NCBI GenBank assembly: GCA_021464415.1
Contig: CM038469.1
Span: 22,773,901-22,837,900, forward strand
Source of the DNA: Lonicera japonica
Taxonomy: Eukaryota > Streptophyta > Magnoliopsida > Dipsacales > Caprifoliaceae
Reading direction: 5' to 3'
DNA: 64,000 nt
The notes beneath the pieces are model-generated. The model saw only the letters and a list, made by a program, of their open reading frames with translations, was not told where the DNA came from and did not search any database. The position numbers were made by a program, and so were the translations under genes. This document shows, piece after piece, positions 1-11,330 of the stretch; position 1 is the stretch's first letter; each line of letters begins with the position of its first letter.

Positions 1-442
1 GCACATGTTGTTTGTTTTCTTTTACATTTGCTCATGTCTATTGTCATTATTAGTGCTGATGTTATAGCCTAAGGTAATAATAAAACAATGCAATGTGAGA
101 ATAGCAGCATAAGTAGAATCACTGCCAAAGTGCCAATAGCAACAAATCCCTATATACTGTTTAACCCTTTCACATCACATGGGTCATGTGATGTTTTGCT
201 AGCTTTGTCTTCACAGGTTCTCTCTTATTTTTCCGTTTCTCTACTTTCAATTCCTAATCAATTTTACCCTTTTAGCAAATGGGTCTTGAAATACTTGTTG
301 ATTGGGATATACTTTAATATGAACACACTTGTTTGTAATTAAATTGATTAAATTATAATAATCTATCTGTTATCACAATTTATAGTAGTAGTAGTAGTAG
401 TACTTAATTTGACTAACATTTTTCTCTTTTCTTTTATTATAG

Positions 443-1825
443 ACAATTTCAGCTAAAAACTCGCATAATAGAAAACAAAGGCCACTTGAGGGGGGACAAG
501 GTTCGAAGACTATAGTGGCTCATGTCTATGATGGTGTAAGACTATATAATTATTTTATTAAATTAATCGTTATTTAAATTATAAGTAATCATTATTTAAA
601 TTATAAGTAATCGTTATTTAAATTAGAAATAATCTTTTCACTTATAATTTGAAGGTTGATTTGGTGACCGGTGAACTCCCTAGTGTTATTGACACATTTC
701 AACAACTTCATTGTAAAGGAAATAGATGGAGGAATGAATACGCTGCAGAGAAGCACGTAAGTTTTTTCAATGAAAAGCATTTTCTATGTTTAATTAGATG
801 ATGATATGAAAACTATACAAACTATTATTAATGAAACATGTTTAGAAGAGGCTGCTTATATAAGAGTTAACACATATATAAAAGTGTACATAGAAAAGTG
901 AGCTTTTATGCTTTTTAAGAATATATATATGTATATGGAAACAGAAAAGAATGGATGGTGTTTATCTGATTTGAGTTTTTATGCTTTTTAAGAATCTTTA
1001 TTTTGTAAATGAGCTTAATAAAAAATCTCTTGAGTTACCAAATTTCTTGTTCATCATAAGAATATCTTAAGGTAAATAGATGAAACTTGGGATGCTTGCA
1101 ACTTTGATCAAGATCATCAACACATAAATTGACACAAGTACTTCTAGATGGACATATTTATTATGTCGATTATTCATTGGTTATCCTAGTTAATTTATGT
1201 TTGTGGAGAATTTGCGTACCATATATCTAGTAGGAATTGTTGTTTATTTTATATTTTTTGATTTTCCAGTTTATAAAGTAATGTTATATTTTCTCAAGTA
1301 TAATAGTGTTTTAATTCCTTTGGGCTTGCAGTGGTCTAATGTACATATATAATTATTTTTTTCTCTTTCTCTATCTAGGATGCAATGATACATATGCGAG
1401 CTTCCCAGCCAGTTGAGTCTGCTGGATCTGTTGAGTCTGGTGACGAGGTGGCCCAGCCGAAAGACTTGGAGATTATGACACAAGTCTTAGGTCCTCGATC
1501 ACGCCATCACAAGGGATATGGTTCTATGCCAAGGCTCAAGGCAGTTGGAGGTAGTCGAGCAACCAGCAGCAGAAGCACCTATGAAGACCGCGAGAAGGAC
1601 CAAATTATTGCCACTCTCAAAGAACAAGTGGCTAGTCAAGAAGAAAAAGTGGCTGGTCAAGCAGAACAACTGGCTGCTCAAGCAGAGCAATTAGCTGCTC
1701 AAAATAGGAGGTTGAATGAGACGAACGAAGTCTTAGCTCAATTGCAAAAATTCATACCGGGATTCCAGTTTCAACCCCCAACAGGACCTTCAAGTGACAC
1801 TTCCAATAATCTCTCAAATAATTAG
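443..1825 (+). CDS. Plant transposase (Ptta/En/Spm, Transposase_24-like), 3' exons
   Basis: Three exons can be read with consensus splice sites and phase-0 junctions: 443-535 (acceptor tattatag, donor gtaag), 655-756 (donor gtaag) and 1379-1825 (acceptor ctatctag), ending in TAG. The second exon encodes a VDLVTGELPSVIDTFQQLH-type segment. The third contains VLGPRSRHHKGYGSMPRL, both typical of the accessory transposase domain of plant CACTA elements. The C-terminus carries a glutamine-rich coiled-coil stretch with repeated EQLAAQA heptads, about residues 75-110 of the last exon. The 5' exons lie before the window. No stop interrupts these exons, so the copy may be fairly recent. The TnpA/TnpD catalytic part is not seen here. 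The exon model is mine; the family call rests on motif recognition. Confidence 0.75.
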
Positions 1826-2049
1826 GATGTTGATTTTGTTACTTTTGACTATGTTTAGTTTATTTGTATCGACTTTTAAGATATCACAATATGTATGTTA
1901 CTATGATACTGAGAAGTTATCCAATCTATCCTTTTTTATTATTGTGATATTGGTTCAGCTTAGCATTTACTATTAATATTAAAAAATATATATATTATAC
2001 AGTGTATTTGTCTTTATATTTAATTTTTAAATAAAAAAATTAAAAATAA

Positions 2050-2672
2050 TTTACCTATGCTGGCGCGTTTTCTACAAAGCGTCAGAAAAAGTCATTTTTT
2101 CCGGCGCGTCAAACGCGCCAGGAAAGTAATTGTGCTTAGGAAATTGATTTTTTCCGGCGCGACTAATGCGCCAGCAAAAAGTATTTTTCCCGGCGCGTTA
2201 CCAAATGCGTCACTAAAAGCTATCTTTCCCGGCGCGCCTAACGCACCAGGAAAAGTAATTGTGCCTAGGCAAAGTAATCTTTAATGGCGCGTTTAACGCG
2301 CCAGCAAAAAGTATCTTTCCCGGCGCCTCACCAAACGCGTCACTAAAAGATATCTTTGCCGGCGCGTCTAACGTGCCAGGAAAAGTTCCTTATACGTCGG
2401 TAAAAGTATTCTTTCAAGGCAAAATGCCATACACTTTCAATGGCGCACTGATTTTTACCAGCGCGTTTTGGCGCCACGAAAGATAACTTTTGCCGACGCG
2501 TTAAAGTTTGCGTCGAGAAAGGTCATTGTGTTACTTTTGCCGGCGGACTTTCTCCGGCGCTCTTTCCTGGCGCGAAAACGCGTCGCTAAAGATTGATATA
2601 CTTTTCCCGACGCGTTTTCCATACTTTTACCGGCGCGTTGACGCGCCACTAAAAGTCTTTATTCTTGTAGTG
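2050..2672. repeat. CACTA subterminal repeats and right terminal inverted repeat
   Basis: About 600 bp dominated by copies of GGCGCG and its complement CGCGCC, spaced roughly 15-60 bp. They are often paired as short inverted repeats, for example ggcgcgtcaaacgcgcc near 2103-2119. Intervening text is also repeated (aaaagta/taatctttcccggcgc). In CACTA elements such motifs bind the element-encoded TnpA-like protein. The terminal repeat occupies 2662-2672. Open frames crossing this block are repeat artefacts. Confidence 0.85.
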
Positions 2673-5601
2673 AGTTCTAGAGAGAGATAAAGAGAGATTC
2701 TTGCCATTTCTTCATCCTCCTACAAGATTGGAGTGCCGAATCGCTTCATCCTTCGCTATTCATCATCTTCATCACCTTCTTTCTCCATTGGAGCTCGTGT
2801 TGGAGTTAGGGTTTCGGCGAGTCGGCTTTTACGCTTCCTCAACTCCTCGGTCTTGCTTCTCTAAGGTGGGAACACTAGTACTAAACCCTTGATTTCAAAT
2901 TATTACTCGTTAAATTAGAGTTTTGAACTCAAATTAGGGATTTTCATCAAAAGTACATATTGTTTGCATCTCATGGGGATTGAGCGAGGTGAACCTTAGA
3001 TTAATGATGCGTATGGATAGATTATCACCTAGATATCAGATATCATCACTTATCACTATGTTGTGAGCCTTGTTCTCTCACCTACGCGCCGTATCCTCAC
3101 TTTAGCTAAGGGAATGATCTAGGCTAGCGAGGATTTTGGGATTTATGCTTGAATCATGATTGATTATGGATTATATGGAATAGATATGCATGTGTTGGGA
3201 GTATTAAGCTCTATCCATATGTGTTGAACCGAGAACCCGTTAGGGCGTAATGAAACGCATCATTCTTTGAGTTTAGAGCTTTGTAGGACGTGTGGTAGCC
3301 ATTAGTAATAAAGATATGACCTAGATGCCATCTAGTGGTGTAGTATCTATTGTCGATGGGGCATAGGATTCCTTAACTGGAATTGTAAGTGGCTAGGAAG
3401 AGTTATACGTACACTAGTTGAACTAGAAGTACAATGATTGATGCTTAGTTGGGCTACGGGGCTTGGGAACTACATAAAATGCTTATAAAACACAATGAGA
3501 TGTATATATATATTGATAATGAATCAATCGAACGTATAATGGGAATTATTGATTAAATGATAAAGTCCCGAATAATTGGATTGGTATTAATAATGATGTG
3601 ACGAATGATGAACCGATGAACGATAATCATGATGAAGATGATGATTGTGAGATTGTATATATATGTTGTTGGCCATACGTGTGATGGATGATTTGATGAT
3701 TATATACGTTGTGGAATGCGGAATCGATATATTCCTGTTGATGCGATCACACGTATGGGCTGGATATGATGATATACCGAGCACCGGGTAGCTCCCTATG
3801 ACTCGAAGGAGGGCCGCCTATTGTCGCCCATGGGTGAACAGGCCCTAAACCGTGCATGGGAAAATGAAGTCGGTGACTCCGCCGGTGGTTGTGTGTGCCC
3901 ACAAAGGAGAGCCCACTCTAGGTATCTTGCCTTCCAACTGGACTATGTGTCCTTGGTTAGATGATTTTTCCCGGCAAGCGGAGCAGGTCCTGTGTGCCAT
4001 TACTTCCCAAATGGCGAGTCCCCGGGAAGTAGTTGGACTACTAATGGTCATCACCCATTAGGGTATCGCCTGGTGTAGTTTCTTTAAGGTGTCGTGGGAA
4101 CTTGTGTGGGTGTTCTCCTCGTTAACTATTCAGAGTGTTATTCCCGGGAAAATATTTTGAGGGTTATCTCCGAATGACCTACTTGGAGAACCAAATCCCT
4201 GAGCCACCATCCCACCTGGAGAAGACATGGACAAGAGCTTTGGATCCTTCGGGACTCACTGGATTCTCTGTTCTGGGCCTGGACTGACCGCGGGGTGAAA
4301 CTGAGGCATTATACTGGAGACGTGATACGAGAGTTGCTGTGAGCTTGTGATTGTGTTGTGATTATTATTGCATCGTATCATGTCTCGTATTGATTTATAT
4401 ATATTGCCTCAGCTATGATATATTGACTTAAAGACTTATGCGGACACATCTAAATAGAACAAGGTACACGTAAAGAATTGTCGGGCCTTTCATAATGTAT
4501 TAATATATAAAGTGGAAAGAGATAATGATTATTAAACTTAGAAGTATCGTATGGATATACGGACGCGTAGGAATTATGGAATAACGAGCCGGATCATAAT
4601 GCATATAATATACTCACGATGGAAAGGAAATCGTAGCTAACGAGATAGCCTAATGAGAGTACGACGTAATGTAACGGTTTAGGCTAAAGATCTTGGGGCG
4701 AATCCTATTAGCTGGCCAAGTATAAGATCCATAATGAATTATAATTAAATTGACAACAATGAATACTTGGCCTGTAGATACGACTTATGGCGTTAGTGAC
4801 GGATAGTATAGAATGGTGTGGACTTACTGTTGAGTGTTGATAATTCGTAGCTTGTTAAACCCTAGGAAGCTATAGTTTGGTATGTGGCAACTGTAGTCAA
4901 TTGATCTCCTCGGGTTATGGAAATTCCTTGGGTTTTATTTTATGGTTGGTTAGAGGAGAGATCAGATAGTTGGATAACTGGATTTCGGGTAGCTAGGATA
5001 GAAGTCCTAGTGGGGTTGCATGCAGTTGGGTTTGCATGGCATTGCATTGCACGTTTTCAAACTGAAACATTAAAGTAAAGTATTTTCTGTATAAAACCTA
5101 TATAGTTCCCACTGAGCCCGAATTTGGCTCATCCCGTTTTTCTAACAATCTTGCAGGCATAGCATGTCGGATGGGGTATGATGTACGTGTATAGAGGCCT
5201 CTGATGTCCACAGTCTGTGTCTAGTCCTTCTTCGAGAAAGGACTGTGTTGTATCATTATTTTGATTTCCTTTTTATTGTAAACGAACTACGATTTGATAA
5301 ACGAGTTGTATTGTAAATTTGTATAAATGGTTTCATATATGTGGAGTTGATTTAAGTATGGTTTGATGTGATTCAAATTGTATGGAAAATGATTTTAAAT
5401 GTTATAGGGTGGTTTATTATTTAAATAAACTCCACATGCCTTGATTTTGTAAAATGAGCTTTTAAACGGGATCATAATTTTATTTAAGAAAAGCTTTTAT
5501 AAGGTGTGATTTTTATATTTTAAACCCGCCGTCGCGCACAACATCCTTGATTAACCGGGTCCCGGAGGTGAAAATCTCAGAACGGAATTCGGGGCGTCAC
5601 A
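2673..5601 (+). mobile_element. 3' part of a chromovirus-type LTR, split by the CACTA element
   Basis: No gene is present. The region reads colinearly with the reverse complement of 43766-46730, as in ctctagagagagataaagagag matching the LTR of C, and ends in ggggcgtcaca, the 3' end of this LTR type. The next bases (ttttatgcgatg) resume the protease region of element D1, which matches 48836 onward in D2, so this LTR was inserted there, with ttta/tttat as the probable target. The 5' part and left target duplication lie left of the CACTA insertion, outside the window. It holds a hairpin TGAGCCCGAATTTGGCTCA at 5113-5131. It could be a solo LTR or the 3' LTR of a longer element. Confidence 0.75.
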
Positions 5602-6420
5602 TTTTATGCGATGTAGTTCCAATGCAAGACGATCATATGTTGTTGGGCCAACAATGGCACCTCAATAGGCAAGTCAGGCACAATGGCGTTTCCAATAAGT
5701 ACTCTTTCAAGATGAATGAGAGAATTGTTACTCTTGTTCCATTGCCAGCAAAGCAAGCTCATGAAGATCAAATGAAGTTACAAAAGGAGAGTGATCAAAA
5801 GTAAGAAAATAATGGTAAATGAGTGAAAAAGAAAGAGAATAGTAAGGTTAGTGAGGAAAAGAAAGAGGGTGAGAGAAAAGAACAAAAGTTGAGTGAGAAA
5901 ATAAAGAGACTGAGGTAAAAGAGAGAGAAAAAGAAAATTAAGTGTTCTCTAGTGAGAATGAGTTTGAAAAAGACTTGAGTGCAGTGTGGGAGATTGATGC
6001 AAAAAAGAGCGAGTCGGAGGAAGTATTTTCAAATACTAACAATCTTAATCCCGTTTCGCCTATATCTGTTGTGTCTTATTTACAGGGAATTGGAGATCAA
6101 CACCAAGGAAAAGTTGAATTAGAACAGGAAGAGCAAACTTTATAGTAAGATGTTGGTAAGCAGGTCGCAGAGGAGAAATTGAATAGCATGGCAGCTGTAG
6201 AGCTTGCACAGTTCGAAAAGAATGTGGAGGTAGCAACGAAAAGCAAGGGATTTCAAGGCAGCCATGGAACTAAGGAGGATCCTTGCAAAGGAAAGGAAGC
6301 AGATTTCAAAACTGGAGCTGATGGTAGATGAAATGGAGCACATGAATTTCATTGGAGAGGTTCGTTATGACTTCCATTCGAACTATCAGCCGGGAACTTT
6401 TCTCCATGAAGTAAGGGTGA
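5602..6420 (+). pseudogene. D1 remnant: aspartic protease C-terminal part and downstream charged region
   Basis: From 5602 the frame reads LCDVVPMQDDHMLLGQQWHL, continuing to VTLVPLPAKQ. This is the segment downstream of the catalytic site in Ty3/gypsy proteases (GRPWQFDR-like motif). The frame stops at 5804. A lysine/glutamate-rich stretch follows to about 5940. A second open stretch (5942-6145) matches D2 49175-49370 (..NPVSPISVVSYLQGI.. against ..NPDCNISILSSLQEI..). Later sequence around 6150-6420 is again homologous but has stops and shifts. There is no reverse transcriptase or integrase. It is a decayed coding relic of unknown original length. Confidence 0.6.
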
Positions 6421-6684
6421 TAGAGATGAAACATGGCCTCTAGAGTGATGAATTATGTTTGCCAAAGAAGAAGCAGGGAAAGCATTTCGTTATTATCGAT
6501 TCATGGCAAGAATGATCTAATTTGTTTCAATCCAAGTTCTGGCAGCGGCAAAGACTCCAGAATATGATCTATTATAAGAAGATTTTCATGTACCGAAATC
6601 CTATGCAGGAGTAGGAAGCGAATGGTTGAGTCGAGCAATGTTTAGCCAAGATTCGAGGACGAATCTTCTTGAAGAAGCGGGGTA

Positions 6685-7464
6685 TGATGTGATCTCGCCT
6701 AGTCCTCCATTATATTCAACCAAGAAAAATTATGAGTTGCTAAATGTAGGCTTGATTATGCTCAAGTGCAAGGATTGGGCATGGAGATACAAGTGTCCAA
6801 GCCTTGAATTTATCATACTAGGGGATGCAAGAAGCTTAAACAATGATCATGCATTCCATGGGGTTCCTAAAGATTGGATGTGGAAGTTCAAGAGGTTAGA
6901 ACAGCAAAGAGGCCCATTGGAATAATCTAGAAGATATTAATTTAAGTTATTTTTAAATTAATAGGGCTTCTTGAGTCTCATTATTCAATTAGGAATTAGA
7001 ATTAGTAGTTTCCTTTTTGAATAGTTTCCTTATTGTCTTATTATTAGTTTCCTTATTATATTAGGATTATTCTGTAAGTTATTTTCCTTTTTTTAAAGTA
7101 GAATTAGTTTCCTTATTATATTTGGGTTCTAATTGTTTTGTTCTCTCCTATTTAAAGGAGGTGGATTCATTGTTTTAAGTTACGTTTTGAAGATTAATAA
7201 TATTGAGAGGTTTCTATTTGTGTTCTTGAAGAACTTGTTGAACATGTTGAATGATTAATTCAATTGTTCTTGACTTATCAATCAATTCTCCATCAATTGA
7301 TTGTGGCGTCTTCGATCATACCAAGGTTCACGGTTCTTTAAGCGTTGGGTTGCGATTTCCACCTTTTATCTCCTTCAACGAATTCCAAGGTTCTAGTCTA
7401 TTTATAGACTACGGGTCAAGGATCCATTAGCCTGGCTAGGAAAGATGATCATAGGATTGCGTCA
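6685..7464 (+). repeat. D1 3' LTR
   Basis: Starts TGATGTGATC directly after a purine tract and ends near gattgcgtca. It aligns along its length with the D2 LTRs (43009-43765 plus 47460-47476, and 58214-58980). The intact family termini, best seen in D2, are TGATGTGATC and GATCACATCA, a perfect 10-bp inverted repeat. The LTR body is AT-rich and has no gene; a possible leader promoter lies near tatttaaagg (7150-7160). Confidence 0.75.
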
Positions 7465-7499
7465 ATATGTATATTAGATACAACATAAGCTAAATCTAT

Positions 7500-7531
<32 letters not shown>

Positions 7532-7747
7532 TACGTACACATAATTGGTGGTTTATACAGTTTGAATAAGGATTAGACGTTGTGTATCTGGAGAGGCTAG
7601 ATGCGCTTCTGGTTGGCGGAGTTATTACGAAGACACGAATTAAGAGATTTATATATATATGTGTGTTTACATGTATGTGTACTATGTATAAGTAAATTCT
7701 TTGGGAGAATACTTTTGATTGATTTCTCGGTTTTGTAAGACACTAAT
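7465..7747. other. Spacer between D1 and T1, with a TATC microsatellite
   Basis: About 280 bp that belong to neither LTR family. It contains a (TATC)n run at about 7498-7532 and AT-rich sequence. The last 5 bases before T1 (ctaat, 7743-7747) are repeated right after T1 (42984-42988). The spacer therefore continues for only 20 bases on the far side of T1 (42989-43008) before D2 begins. Confidence 0.6.
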
Positions 7748-8157
7748 TGTAATACCCCTAGCCTTATTTTGCTTTTAAAACTCTCGTCGTATTTCGTGTA
7801 GTTGATAAGTTGTATTTCGACTAGCATTCTTATGGTGTAATGTACCTACTTGTAGTGTCAAGCCTTGGGCATGTTGTTATAGTGTAATTAAGTTTGAATA
7901 ATCAATCGTTTCATCATTCGGGTGGTCCGAATTGAAAACGAGATCTTAAACGCGTGTTTTGATTCTACGCGATTGACTAAATTTTGGCCAATTTTGAGAG
8001 GTCATAACTTCTTTATCCGATGTCCAAATGACTCCCCGTTTGCGGCCAAATCTTCCTCTCATTCCCCTCTACAAGTTTCGTGTTTGGCCCGAGTCAAGAT
8101 TCAAACGTTTCGAGGCTCATTCGGGGCTCCTAAGGTGATAGTTTGTTGCAGTAGTCA

Positions 8158-8255
8158 CCATAATCGATCATGGAAGACCATGATCGATCATGGGGCACCT
8201 AGATCACTCCAAAACACTTCATGATCGATCATGGGGGGACCACGATCGATCATGG
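8158..8255. promoter_or_regulatory. Palindrome cluster CCATGATCGATCATGG in the T1 LTR
   Basis: Copies at 8158-8173, 8178-8193, 8219-8234 and 8240-8255; the second is perfect and the others have one mismatch each. The 3' LTR repeats the cluster at about 41389-41486. Solo LTR C, of a different family, has two copies (46805-46820 and 46827-46842). The position in the first quarter of the LTR fits U3, the enhancer region. Function is inferred from position and reiteration only. Confidence 0.6.
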
Positions 8256-9320
8256 TAAGCCTGTAACTCGTAATTAACCATTTTTGACCCGAAAACTCAC
8301 CCTTTTAACCCCATTTCTCCCACACCTTCGACACAACCATTCCAAGGGAGAGTGAGGGTCTTGAGAGCAACCTTAGGGAGGGTTCTTTGGAGCTTGGGAG
8401 ACATCTAATCCATTCAGCCACGCTTTGGCTTCCGAATCATCTTCTTCTCCTTCGTCTTCAACCTTCCGCACCTCCATTAAAGCTTGGCGAAGCTTTAGGG
8501 TTTCAATTTCTTGGGGAGAAGACGCCACTACACCATCATTTTTGGAATTAGAGCTTCATAGAGGTGGGAATCTAGTATCAAAATTATTTTTCTAACTTGT
8601 TATGGTTTGATTCTCACTATACCACCTATTTGTTCAAAAACCCTAAGTTATCTACACATGTTTTGGGTGTATGATGAGATTATGATGTAGTGTTTAAATT
8701 AATGATTTTAGTAGCCTATATATTGATTAAATATCATGATTCAACTATGAATTCTTATCAAATACTTTCCTTTCACTAAAACCCAACTTGGACAAGATTG
8801 TATATAGATGATTCTTGCTACGCATATTTATATAAACTGATAATGGTCCAAGTGGTTGGATATCTTCATGAAATACTTATTAAATGAGTTGTTCTACTTA
8901 CTGAGATGGTTTATACTACAAATCTCATGTTGAATACATTACGAATTTTATGTGGGATGATTGGTTTGCCTAAGGGCTTATTGATAGCGCTAGTCCATGA
9001 TAGGTCCTAGGTTCGTCTCTAACGATTGAGACTTAAGTTGGGACAGAGAGCCCCTGGGTGTAAGACCCGAAACCGTGCATGGAAAATAATGGGAGGCCCT
9101 GCTGCAGCGTGGTTGAAAGGCCACGAAATGCAGACCTGGTTATACGCTTGGATAGATGCGGTTATCGTTGAGACTTGGGATTCACGAGTTTTGGGTGAAG
9201 CCCATATCAGTTGTATTACAAGATGATTGATATAAGCTACTTACATATATGTGTGTATATACAAGGAGTAAAGAAGGCCTTACTACTTTTTCTAAACTTA
9301 ATTTATTATATGATTCCCAC

Positions 9321-9337
9321 TGAGTCAGTTTGACTCA
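9321..9337 (+). promoter_or_regulatory. Conserved LTR hairpin TGAGTCA-gtt-TGACTCA
   Basis: A 7-bp perfect stem with a 3-nt loop, preceded by ttcccac. Related hairpins follow the same tcccac context at 5113-5131, 44257-44275 (minus), 50370-50384 (minus), 59359-59377 and 62193-62209 (minus). T1 has T and A where the others have C and G in the stem, a compensatory change. It lies about 415 bp before the LTR end, possibly in the transcribed R/U5 part. Confidence 0.55.
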
Positions 9338-9755
9338 CTCCTACTATTTTCTATATAGGTACTTCTACGGGTTCGTCGGGAAAGGGGAAGAAGAAGGACG
9401 ACGCTTCTTAGATTGCCTCATTTCCTACTTCATAGTTAATTGAGGGTCCTTCGAATGGAAGGACCATTGATCTTAAAATTTTGTTTACACTAGCGATGTG
9501 ATGTGTAATATGTATATTTCCTCTGTGACCGATATGTGAATTAAGGAGTGTGGACTTATGTTTTGGGACCTAATTAGAGGCCATGTAACATTTACCTTAT
9601 ATAATATGGTTATGGCGTGAATTTCAGTTTCATGGATATAATCACTGCTTATTGCTCTATGTTCATCTTATTTTGGGTCGCCGTCGAGTACGGCTCCGTG
9701 ATTAACCAGGTCCTGGAGGGTAAATCCTCTTAACGGGATTTGGGGCGTCACAAGT

Positions 9756-9765
9756 TGGTATCAGA
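9756..9765 (+). other. T1 primer binding site (initiator Met tRNA)
   Basis: TGGTATCAGA begins three bases after the 5' LTR end. It matches the start of TGGTATCAGAGC, the standard plant tRNA-iMet primer site; the following bases (tgat) no longer match. Confidence 0.85.
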
Positions 9766-10110
9766 TGATAGGTTTCCTTTTCTTTCGCCGAGAGTGGGGT
9801 AGAATAGGAAATTCGACTTTGAGTTGATTCTATCCATTCTAAATTCATCAAGATTGGGAGAAACTCGAGGAGCCGGTTTTCTTTTCTAGCGTATTAGCAG
9901 AGGGACTAATGGGTTATATTATAGTCAGCCGCAGTGCAATGGATGACTATACTATAAATCATTAGTATACTGCCACTAACTAGAATCGAAACAAGATGGC
10001 CAATTGGGTTCTACCCGGAAAGTTTATTTCTTAGATGTTCACTTCGTCTTTCAATTCCATGTTATCCTGTGATACTTGTGGTACTAAACATATTTTGCTC
10101 TTCTTATAGA

Positions 10111-11231
10111 ATGGGACCGAAGAAAGGAAGTAAGAGGCCGGTTTATCAACATGACAATCTGGGTGAGGAAGAACCCATTGAGAATCAGGATACCGGGGGT
10201 GGTTCTAATCAAGATTTGGTTGCCCGGTTGGAAACTATGATGAGTGGGTTTCTCAACAAACTCACCGTGTCCTTAAGAACAATCATGGTACTACTAGCGG
10301 TGTCGGTCCTAGCCACACCCGAGCTCCTAGGAACACCACTAATGATGATGAAGATGTGGTGAATGTTGAGCATGACCCTCAAGGAGGGGAGGGCGATGAG
10401 GTTTATTACCTTAAGGAATTTAATCGTTTACAGCCACCAAAGTTTGACGGGTCACCTGGACCCGAAGCCGCTGAAGGATGGTTTTACCATATCCACTCCC
10501 AACTCCGAATATTGAATGCCCCTGAGCAAATGTGGGTTGGATTCGCTTCTTTAAAGCTTGAAGGCAGTGCATTGCGATGGTGGAGGTCCATTGGTGGACT
10601 TAATGTGATTGCTGGTTGGGTTGAGTTTGATAGAGCCTTTCGTGATAAGTACGTATCTGATGCATACTGTAGAACAAAGCGAGATGAGTTCTACAACTTG
10701 ATTCAGGGGAGAATGTCGATTGAGGAGTATCGTCTTAAGTTCGAGGAGCCAAGCATGTATGTGATGGGGATTTCTGATCAGCAAAAGCAAGAGAGATTCC
10801 TCAATGGCCTTAGAGTTCAATATCACCGTATAATGGGTTTCACTGAATTTCCCACTTACAAAGCTTGTGTTGAAGCGGCTCTTAAGCTCGATAGCCAATT
10901 TGAACAAACCGCCCATCTTATGGGACCAGCGAACAAGAGAAGAGGAAATGATCGGAGGGGCCCTTGGGATAGGAACAAGAAAACTCGTTCTAGCTCAGAA
11001 TCTTCTGGAGGAAACAACACTAGCAGTGGAGGCAGTAGTGGGCCACGTTCCGGATGTTTTATCTGTGGCAGTCATGATCACTATCGCAAGGATTACCCAA
11101 ACCGTGATCGAAGAGAGGAGATGAGCCAGAATAGTGGTCGTAGCCGAGGTGGAAGCAGTGGGAGAGGCCAGTCGGGTAGGTTTGGGAGCCGTTCATCTCA
11201 GTCATCATACCAGGATCAAACTCCGAACTAG
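10111..11231 (+). pseudogene. gag: T1 gag (frameshifted)
   Basis: The start MGPKKGSKRPVYQ at 10111 is the first Met after a leader. About 45 codons later, near 10234-10250, the reading frame shifts, and the rest of Gag continues in another frame to a TAG at 11229-11231. The capsid part contains KFDGSPGPEAAEGWFYHI and GSALRWWRSI, typical of the Retrotrans_gag domain. A zinc knuckle (CFICGSHDHYRKDY, about 11056-11097) has the CX2CX4HX4 spacing, but its last Cys is Tyr, so it would be weakened. The tail is rich in Ser, Gly, Arg and Gln. After the TAG the same frame continues without another stop into protease, so gag and pol were one frame. Confidence 0.85.
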
Positions 11232-11330
11232 GGACAGTATCAAGGGAACTACCTATTTCAGCAGCAACAATCTACATATCGCCCAAATCAGCCACATGGT
11301 CAGGGAAACCAAGCGGGTCGAGTCTTCAAT

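Larger units (their letters stand above)
1..2672 (+). mobile_element. CACTA (En/Spm) DNA transposon, right-hand part
   Basis: The element enters from the left edge and ends at 2672 with ttcttgtagtg, the reverse complement of the canonical CACTACAAGAA terminal inverted repeat. Inside are the last exons of a plant Ptta/En/Spm transposase-domain gene (443-1825) and a GC-rich subterminal repeat block (about 2050-2672). The sequence after 2672 continues an LTR that is homologous to the inverted LTR at 43766-47454, so the transposon landed inside an older LTR. The expected 3-bp target duplication would be agt (2673-2675), but the other end is outside the window. Bases 1-442 are AT-rich, with a GTA microsatellite near 384-402; they hold no convincing coding sequence and are probably intron. 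Confidence 0.88.
5602..7464 (+). mobile_element. Element D1, truncated small LTR retrotransposon
   Basis: The 3' part of a family seen again at 43009-58980 (D2). It begins inside the protease region (5602-5804) and runs through charge-rich, stop-interrupted sequence homologous to 49175-49876. A purine-rich tract (gaagaagcgggg, 6671-6682) follows, and then a 780-bp LTR (6685-7464). Compared with D2 it lacks about 350 bp after 6145, apparently deleted between short direct repeats. Its 5' half lies left of the window. Confidence 0.7.
7748..9752 (+). repeat. T1 5' LTR
   Basis: 2005 bp from TGTAATACCCC to GGGGCGTCACA. It holds four near-identical copies of the palindrome CCATGATCGATCATGG (8158-8255) and a hairpin TGAGTCAGTTTGACTCA (9321-9337) shared in form with other LTRs in the window. 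Open frames in it (for example 7922-8224) recur in the 3' LTR with substitutions and show no coding features. Confidence 0.95.

Noticed and set aside
3587..4061. Short frames in the LTR at 2673-5601, with matches at 45276-45587 in C
   Set aside because: LTR sequence with no protein family signal; the frame is not preserved between copies.
6626..6925. Frame of 99 codons, also at 58182-58454
   Set aside because: It spans the D internal-LTR junction; in the third copy (43009-43250) stops interrupt it.
7922..8224. 100-codon frame in both T1 LTRs
   Set aside because: Within U3 across the palindrome cluster; substitutions do not favour silent sites.
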